Made by a program: the position numbers and the translations under genes
Part shown: positions 58,443 through 64,000 of the stretch, in pieces
Position numbering within the stretch: position 1 is the first letter of the stretch
How the letters are laid out: every line of letters starts with the position of its first letter
The notes under the pieces: generated by a model
The model's database searches: none
The model's input: only the letters and a program-made list of their open reading frames with translations
What the model was told of the DNA's origin: nothing
From: Irpex lacteus
Lineage: Eukaryota; Basidiomycota; Agaricomycetes; Polyporales; Irpicaceae
Assembly (NCBI GenBank): GCA_001986395.2
Contig: MQVO02000026.1
Location: 62,001-126,000 of the forward strand
DNA: 64,000 nucleotides
Reading direction: 5' to 3'

Positions 58443-60122
58443 CTATGTATCTTGCCACCACGGCGGCGCCGAAGACTTTGGAATTCTGCGAAGGGCATTT
58501 GCGCTCTTGACAACAGGTCGAAGGGCAGCAAACAATATGTCTACCTGTCTGGTATATTCTATATCTTCCTCCGTCGTGTCTTGTAAGACGATAAACCGTT
58601 GAAGCATGGCCCCTCTCGCTCGCATGAAGCGAAGGATTTCGATTTGTGCGTCCGCGCCAAATTGACCGTTATCGATGTGCACGACGCGCAGCTGCGAACA
58701 AAGATGAACAGGGTTGTTTGCCAAACAGCTGAAAGCCCCTTTCGTCCTGTCCCCTCCAACGGACAGAACACGCAGGTTTGGGAAATGCCGGAGCATGTCG
58801 TACCATGTATCATAGGACATATCATAAGACATATCATAGGACATATCATAGGACATATCATCGGCAGAGAGTGCCATAGTGAACTGGAGGGCGGTGACGA
58901 TGTTGAGCGGAAGGGGGTCAAGAGATATTCCATCATCGAGAAAGTCTGATATCGTGTAGTCAAACCGAGCATTAGCCTCGTAAGGGGCGATGTTGATCAG
59001 CTTAACGCCCTCTGCATCCCACCCCGTAATCGAGTACGAACGGCCCACAGCATGTACACTGATGCTGGTTGTTGCGTAAAAGGCACCAAGATTAGGGAGA
59101 TGTGACGCCGGTGGAAGCAAGCTGCGAAATCCTGACGCCGGCACGAACTGGTCGCTGCTAAGAGACAGCGAGGCGGTAGAAGGGGTGACCAAATGCGAGA
59201 GTAGTTTGCGAATCCACGTCGGCCTCTCTTCCACCAGTAGAGACTGCAGGTGCTCAAGGTGAATGAGGTCCGTGTGTGACACTTCGGCAAACGTTTGAAC
59301 GAAACGATAACCTGAGTTTCTGTGGCATAAACTGACGTGCTCCACCAAACGGTTCTCCCGTAGCATCTCTAATATGGACTGATGGCCGTGTTCTACGTGA
59401 AAACAGTTGCTCAAGTCGATATAAGTGAGGTTTCCGAAGAGACGTGATGACCGTGGCAAGATACCGTATAAGTGCAGTTTGCGCGTCGAGGGGAAATATG
59501 CATTTTCCGGGAGTGGTAGACGGTATAGTCTCCTGTAACGACGTGCGTGCCTTGTTTCAACCTGAGAAGGAGACATTGCAACTGAGATGTCTTCTAGGAT
59601 GGTAGACTTATCGAAGCCGAGGAATAGGTCCCCAAGTAAATGAATCGCGGTTGCGCGTTGGGAAACTTTAGGTAAAGGGCCAAAGCAGACAGATATTCTT
59701 CTGCAATGACACAGCTTTTGGCGTATAGCGTCCATTGTATTTGGCGTTGTCAACGTCAGAGGAAGCCGTAGACGGAGGTCAAGCGGAAGACCCCGGGCCC
59801 GTGCGCAGAACTCGTGGAAGATGGTAGCTGGTACGTGTATAGGTTCCGCATATACCCACAAGGAAGGCGTGTCCAGTGCAACTGCTCTCCAGTGCGAGCA
59901 AACAGCTATCAAACGCCGTATGTAAAGCCAGTCTTTGTGGTCAGAATGGGTGATACTTGCGGCAGTGGGAACCTGATCCATCCATCTAGGATTTGGGACG
60001 GCGTGAGGGAGTATCATCAAGAGTATTTCCACCGAGAGAGAATGTACTCCTGATACTGTGGTCCGAGCGGAGAAGCCGCTACTTGCACTGGTCGTGAGTT
60101 CATCGTCTCGACCATCGCCCAT
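58443..60122 (-). CDS. F-box-like protein with MSYD repeats
   Basis: Probable SCF-type adaptor of the agaricomycete F-box family. The start MGDGRDDELTTSASSGFS (60122) is preferred because the upstream open stretch contains a GTGAGT...CAG leader intron, and splicing it closes the longer frame. The F-box-like region is VHSLSVEILLMILPHAVP, then WLYIRRLIAVCSHWRAVALD (residues about 30-90). Irregular leucine-rich segments follow (LFGNLTYIDLSNCFHVEHG, LIHLEHLQSLLVEERPTW). A tandem tetrapeptide repeat near residue 435-450 reads MSYD four times, then TWYD. The protein ends SSAPPWWQDT. Target unknown. Confidence 0.82.
   Translation of the reverse strand: MGDGRDDELTTSASSGFSARTTVSGVHSLSVEILLMILPHAVPNPRWMDQVPTAASITHSDHKDWLYIRRLIAVCSHWRAVALDTPSLWVYAEPIHVPATIFHEFCARARGLPLDLRLRLPLTLTTPNTMDAIRQKLCHCRRISVCFGPLPKVSQRATAIHLLGDLFLGFDKSTILEDISVAMSPSQVETRHARRYRRLYRLPLPENAYFPSTRKLHLYGILPRSSRLFGNLTYIDLSNCFHVEHGHQSILEMLRENRLVEHVSLCHRNSGYRFVQTFAEVSHTDLIHLEHLQSLLVEERPTWIRKLLSHLVTPSTASLSLSSDQFVPASGFRSLLPPASHLPNLGAFYATTSISVHAVGRSYSITGWDAEGVKLINIAPYEANARFDYTISDFLDDGISLDPLPLNIVTALQFTMALSADDMSYDMSYDMSYDMSYDTWYDMLRHFPNLRVLSVGGDRTKGAFSCLANNPVHLCSQLRVVHIDNGQFGADAQIEILRFMRARGAMLQRFIVLQDTTEEDIEYTRQVDILFAALRPVVKSANALRRIPKSSAPPWWQDT
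58809..58856 (-). repeat. 12-bp tandem repeat in F-box gene
   Basis: Four units of ATCATAGGACAT (plus strand; one unit has A for G) lie inside the F-box coding region. They encode the repeated Met-Ser-Tyr-Asp. The 12-bp unit keeps the frame, so copy-number changes would be tolerated. Confidence 0.95.
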
Positions 60123-60747
60123 CTCAACCAGCGACCTGTAAGCCGGAGTCAGAAGTAACGCGTTAATGAACGGAGCAGATCCATTGTGACGCTCAGAATG
60201 TTGACTCACGAGGGATCTGATTCCCACTTGGATAGCGTGACCGAACCCTCGGTCAGATTGTATTCGTGGCGGTTGGCGTTCAAGCTTTCAAGCCTTCCAG
60301 GCCTGCACTTATATACAGCGCGCCATAGAGCGCTGATCAGCTTAGCGCTAGTTTATGCCTATGTCACGGCCTGAAAGATTACGTTGACGGTCATTAATGA
60401 GATTAATGAGACCTGAGGGTTCAGTGATTAAGTCATCGATAACAATATTTTGGAAGGCACTGACACAGTGACAAGAGGTGAGTTGACTCTCGACTGCCCG
60501 CAGCAGCCAGTAAGTCACCTTTGAAGCCTCGCGTTACTCGGAGGAGTAGTTGGCTTTGCTGGTAGAATTCGGTCCAGGTGAGGTATGCAGTACCAGTGCG
60601 AATGCGACATCAATCAGTCCCGGTGGCATATGCTCCAGTAATTTTCAAGAGCGAGCAGCTTTGTGATAGCTTTATGCGAATGCTATGAGGCAGGCTGGAT
60701 GGGGATCACGGCTTGAAGGTATTTTGATAGTATACACAACACAATAG
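60123..60747. other. Intergenic, F-box gene to LSM6
   Basis: Contains the F-box leader and its intron and the LSM6 3' flank. No other feature seen. Confidence 0.5.
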
Positions 60748-61151
60748 CTATATGGGCTCGGCGGCCGATATGTACAGTACTAAAATGAGGGGAAAGTTTG
60801 AGTCAAAAGGCTTTATATCACCTAGCAGCGCGCGTACCATTATTTCCTCTGATGAACGCATCACCGTATCGGTTTGTCACAGCGCCGTTCACATGTTCTT
60901 CCGTCTGCTCAAGGGCGATGTTCATGTAGCCATCCAGACACGAGAGAATGCCTAAACAACGGGTTAGTTAGGATGTGTGAAGACCTTGCACCTATGGATT
61001 GTACCTTTGTAGTCCACACCAGAAGTAAGTCTAACGACTACGCGTTTGCCCACCACGCCTTTCAGGAAATCTGTCGGAGAGCCAGTGGAGGTCTGGGGTG
61101 GTGGCGGCGGCGGCGAAGTCTCTGAGGGTTGTGGTGGCGGCGACTCGTCCA
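60748..61151 (-). CDS. LSM6: U6 snRNA-associated Sm-like protein LSm6
   Basis: Subunit of the Lsm2-8 ring on U6 snRNA and the Lsm1-7 ring in mRNA decay. It starts MDESPPPQPSETSPPPPPPQ (ATG at 61151), a Pro-rich extension of about 27 residues before the Sm fold. Sm1 begins TDFLKGVVGKRVVVRLTSGV. An intron (about 60957-61003) joins DYK to GILSCLDGYMNIALEQTEEH. A second intron (about 60770-60835) joins the Sm2 motif FIRGNNV to LYISAAEPI (stop at 60748). The Sm2 RGNN motif is intact. Confidence 0.95.
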
Positions 61152-61558
61152 TCTGTGAAGACTGAAGACGCGAGATGAGAGTTTGGGTCAAGTCCTTGCC
61201 CGAGAAAAGCGCGCTTACTAGCGAGGGAAGAGGCGCATCAATCCCGCCGACTTCCAGATGTGGAAGTCTATACTTAGAGCGGCAGGGATAGGCGACCAGT
61301 GAAGTCATGTCGTAACTCGTTCTGTACCATCTGAACACCGACGCTTACTACTATTTCTCGCACGAACTCCGTGTCTTTGCCGCGCTCCTTCTCGTCTCCG
61401 TCGGCCGTCCGTTCGCGGAGCAAAAGTGCGATAGGGTCAAGGTCAACGTTTGTGCTGTAAATAGCGACCCCGATGTCAAGGACCCTCTCACACCTTTCGT
61501 CTACCCGCCACTCCTTGAACTGAACACTGTAACGTCTTTTATTCACGAATACACAAGC
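61152..61558. promoter_or_regulatory. Shared divergent promoter, LSM6 and FUSC gene
   Basis: About 400 bases separate the start codons of these divergent genes. A minus-strand frame of 100 codons crosses it (61274-61576), with stretches such as FVREIVVSVGVQMVQNELRH that look protein-like. It cannot be joined to LSM6 without passing stops and has no family that I know. A small extra exon or gene cannot be excluded. Confidence 0.4.
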
Positions 61559-64000
61559 ATGACTAGCCCCGAACATTATGATCCACGTCTAGGCGACGAA
61601 TCCGCGTATAATAGCGAAGCAGAAGATGAAGGTCGTCCACCGGTTGTAGCTCGTTCGTCTAGGTCTATCCCCAATCATCACCAGGAACGTGGTCGCAGTG
61701 AATCCCGACGCCATGTGAAGCATGTTAGGCTCAATATGGAGCCTCTTGACACGCACAGGAGAGAGGAGAGAACAGATGACGCAGATCTGGAGAGAGGGGA
61801 CAGTAACAGAACTGCCTCTGAGAAGACTGAGGAAGGACGCAAAGAGGGACATAACAACAGAGAGGACAAGGAGAAGTCGAGTTCGAAGAAATCTGAAGAC
61901 GAAGATAAACAACAAAACTTCATGGATCGAGTCAAAGCTTCAGCACGAAAGATCCCACTCGTTGGCACTGTCGAACTCGGCTGGATACCGAATAATCTGA
62001 ACTGGTCGAAGATAAAGCCTGCATTGCGCAGTGCTCTCCTCGCATGGGTCAGCTTGCTGTTTGTCATCATCCCGAAGCTGTCGGTCATGTTGGGACAGGT
62101 GAGTTCATTTAGCAGAGCTTAGCAAACGGCTGATCATAACACGAAGCAAGGCCAGCTTCTTAATTCTCATAGGTACCACTTTCAATGCTCATACAATTGA
62201 CGTGGACTCTCATAATGCTCTCTTTGCAGCGGCCGTGCTCATGCCACCTAATAGCCCATTTATCGCGGTTCTTGAACAGGAACTTACACTCATGATATTT
62301 GCAGCCATCGCATGGGCGTGAGTTCCCTTAGTCATCCAGGGATAGAATAAGCATCTTCTCACTATCCGTCTTTAGATGGGCTTGCCTTGGTCTATTTCTT
62401 GCCAACTTGACAAGGAATAATGTCGATCCAACAGCATCCGTAGAAGATATCCGGTCCGGTCGCTTCCTCGAGGCCACACCTTCAGTCATTCAGTCAGTTT
62501 TCCTGTTCGTTGGCAGCACATTCTTCCTCTTTCTGAAGGCAAGGTTTGGACCTGGCCCCTTTCTGGTACCGACCATCTTGGCCTGCATATGCCTTGACGT
62601 CTGCATATGTACTGCAGCGCTTTTCCCTTATGCCTTCTACGACATCGGTAAATCGGTGGTTATCCCGCTCGCATTTCATAGCGCACTGGCTGTCTTCCTT
62701 TCCGCCACCTTCTTCCCGTCCACTGTTACAGCCCAGTATACTGGGTCTATCCGCGCGGTGTTGGACCCTATATCGACTTTCCTCGGCGAGCACCGTAAGA
62801 TATTGAAAATGGACCCCTCTTCGAAGGAGTTTTCCGCGGCTATAGGGACTCTTCGAGGATTGCTGAACAAGTCTGAAGGCGGTCTGACCGCTGCTGCTGT
62901 ATGGTACCGATTACTTCAGAGGGACGTCATTTGGGGACGATTCGCCCCTGCGGACGTCGGAGGTATACAATGGTGGGTGCGAAGAATCGTCACTAGAGCC
63001 GATGGCATGGATGTCTACTTCTCGTTGATAGAGCCGACGAGGGAGAAATGGCCACAGACTCCGGCTCCGAGTGCACCTGGGACCCCAGCTCGATCAAGAG
63101 CGACATCTCCTGTCGCATCTACGAGGAACTCATTCGTCACACCCCAGAGCACCAGGGACGAACAATCTCCTCCGCAGACGCCTGACTCGCCCCAACATCA
63201 TCGAACTGTCTCCAGCGGGCTCGGAAGATATGACCTGAATGTCTCCGTTGCACGTAGACGATTCGCGAGGCACCACCACGAGTCTGACCCGCGTCCTCAA
63301 TCTCCGTTGCAGACAACGCTCACCCGACATCTCCAGGACGTGTTCCACAAACGCCATCACCACCACCGTCACACGCGTTCGTCTGACCATGACGACCACC
63401 TACATTTTTCTCTGCTACAGCTGGCGCATGGGCTATCATTTCCCTCGCGAACCTCTCTCGACCACGTAGCTAACGAGGGTACCGTCGGGGTGTTTGAGTC
63501 ACAGCGCTACCTTGCCTTAGAAGCACAACGACTTTCGTCCAGCGAAACTCCGGAGCTCACCAGACGCTTCATTCAGCTGTTGAGCGAGGCGTGTGATGGT
63601 CTATTAGAAGAGAGTCAGAAGGGACTGGAACAAGTAAAGTTATGGCTGACTGGCGTACGTGAAGGCAAGTGGGAGAGTAAGGGGCAGGCGGAGAGGAGGC
63701 GCAAGGAGCGGCTAGATTGCCTTGAGGGTGCCAAGAGTGACCTCGATGCGGAGATCAAGAGGTTTAGGGACGAGACTAGGTACGCTACAGCTCCTATTCG
63801 TACTTTCAATGCTGCCTGAGTAATCATGCATTAACAGGCATCGTGTCTTGGATCCCTACAAGATGGCCTTTGACCCCAAGCATGCTCACAGATCGGATGG
63901 AGAGATCGTGGCTCCTCCCCATAAATACCTCTTTCATTGCTACATGTATGAGTACCACACCCTCCAATTGGCCATGTACATTTCTGGCGCAGTATGTCCC
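61559..64000 (+). CDS. FUSC/ArAE_2-type membrane protein (partial)
   Basis: Putative membrane transporter of the fungal ArAE_2/DUF2422 group (fusaric acid resistance-like). It starts MTSPEHYDPRLGDESAYNSE (61559) with a charged, disordered N-terminus of about 135 residues. The first hydrophobic segments follow: ALLAWVSLLFVIIPKLSVML, then across an intron ASFLILIGTTFNAH, LMIFAAIAWA and, after another intron, WACLGLFLANLTR. Further membrane spans are SVFLFVGSTFFLFLKARFG, ILACICLDVCICTAALFPYA and VVIPLAFHSALAVFLSATFF. A cytosolic region rich in Ser/Thr/Pro and His (HHHHRHTRSSDHDDH) comes next. An intron at about 63780-63838 joins DETR to HRVLDPYKMAFDPKH, and the gene continues beyond the window. 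Substrate unknown. Confidence 0.85.

Noticed and set aside
61274..61576. Minus-strand 100-codon frame upstream of LSM6
   Set aside because: Stops separate it from LSM6 and it has no recognisable family; kept only as a remark on the shared promoter.
1..64000. tRNA, rRNA, CRISPR array, telomere repeat, intact transposase or reverse transcriptase
   Set aside because: None could be found by eye; a covariance-model or profile search would be needed to exclude a divergent tRNA or decayed element.

Overview
The window is nuclear DNA of a filamentous basidiomycete, most likely a wood- or litter-decaying agaricomycete. The evidence is: genes broken by many 45-65 nt GT-AG introns, often with a CTAAC-like branch point; lineage-typical families (NACHT-WD40 NLR, FunK1 kinase, F-box/leucine-rich proteins, a CYP63-like P450 relic); and a secreted AA9 lytic polysaccharide monooxygenase. 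I found no rRNA, tRNA, CRISPR array or intact transposase. All assignments are by reading the translation and recognising motifs. No search was run, and exon joins were inferred by eye.

Layout. 1-4 kb: no recognisable gene, only short gene-like scraps. 4.0-8.5 kb: a NACHT-WD40 NLR (minus) with a GC-AG intron. 9.8-11.3 kb: a broken P450. 11.6-14.3 kb: a FunK1-type kinase (minus). 14.4-17 kb: gene-free, with two inverted-repeat structures. 17.0-18.0 kb: the survival-motor-neuron (SMN) orthologue. 18.4-26.6 kb: a very large UvrD/TRANK1-like helicase gene followed by a 5 x 21 bp minisatellite. 28.3-31.6 kb: ATG4. 32.2-38.1 kb: an F-box gene, a Rab7-like GTPase with a large insertion, and a second F-box-like gene. 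38.8-39.9 kb: a peroxisomal enoyl-CoA hydratase/isomerase. 41.2-44.7 kb: a small orphan gene and a PARP. 45.3-48.8 kb: a small secreted cysteine-rich protein and an AA9 LPMO. 50.7-52.3 kb: a Zn2Cys6 regulator. 54.5-57.8 kb: cytosine deaminase (FCY1) and a flavin monooxygenase. 58.4-60.1 kb: a third F-box gene. 60.7-64 kb: LSM6 and, divergently, a FUSC/ArAE_2-type membrane protein that runs off the window.

The genes do not form one pathway or cluster. They mix conserved housekeeping genes (snRNP assembly and U6 snRNP, autophagy, vesicle traffic, ADP-ribosylation, pyrimidine salvage, fatty-acid oxidation) with fast-evolving families (NLR, FunK1, F-box, secreted proteins). The most useful oddities are: a 14-nt micro-exon encoding the residues just before the Zn-binding cysteines of cytosine deaminase; an AA9 LPMO with Glu where the second-sphere Gln is expected; a Rab7-like GTPase with about 200 extra residues between its G4 and G5 boxes; and a tandem array of PUF-like UGUACUAUA sites just downstream of the helicase stop codon.
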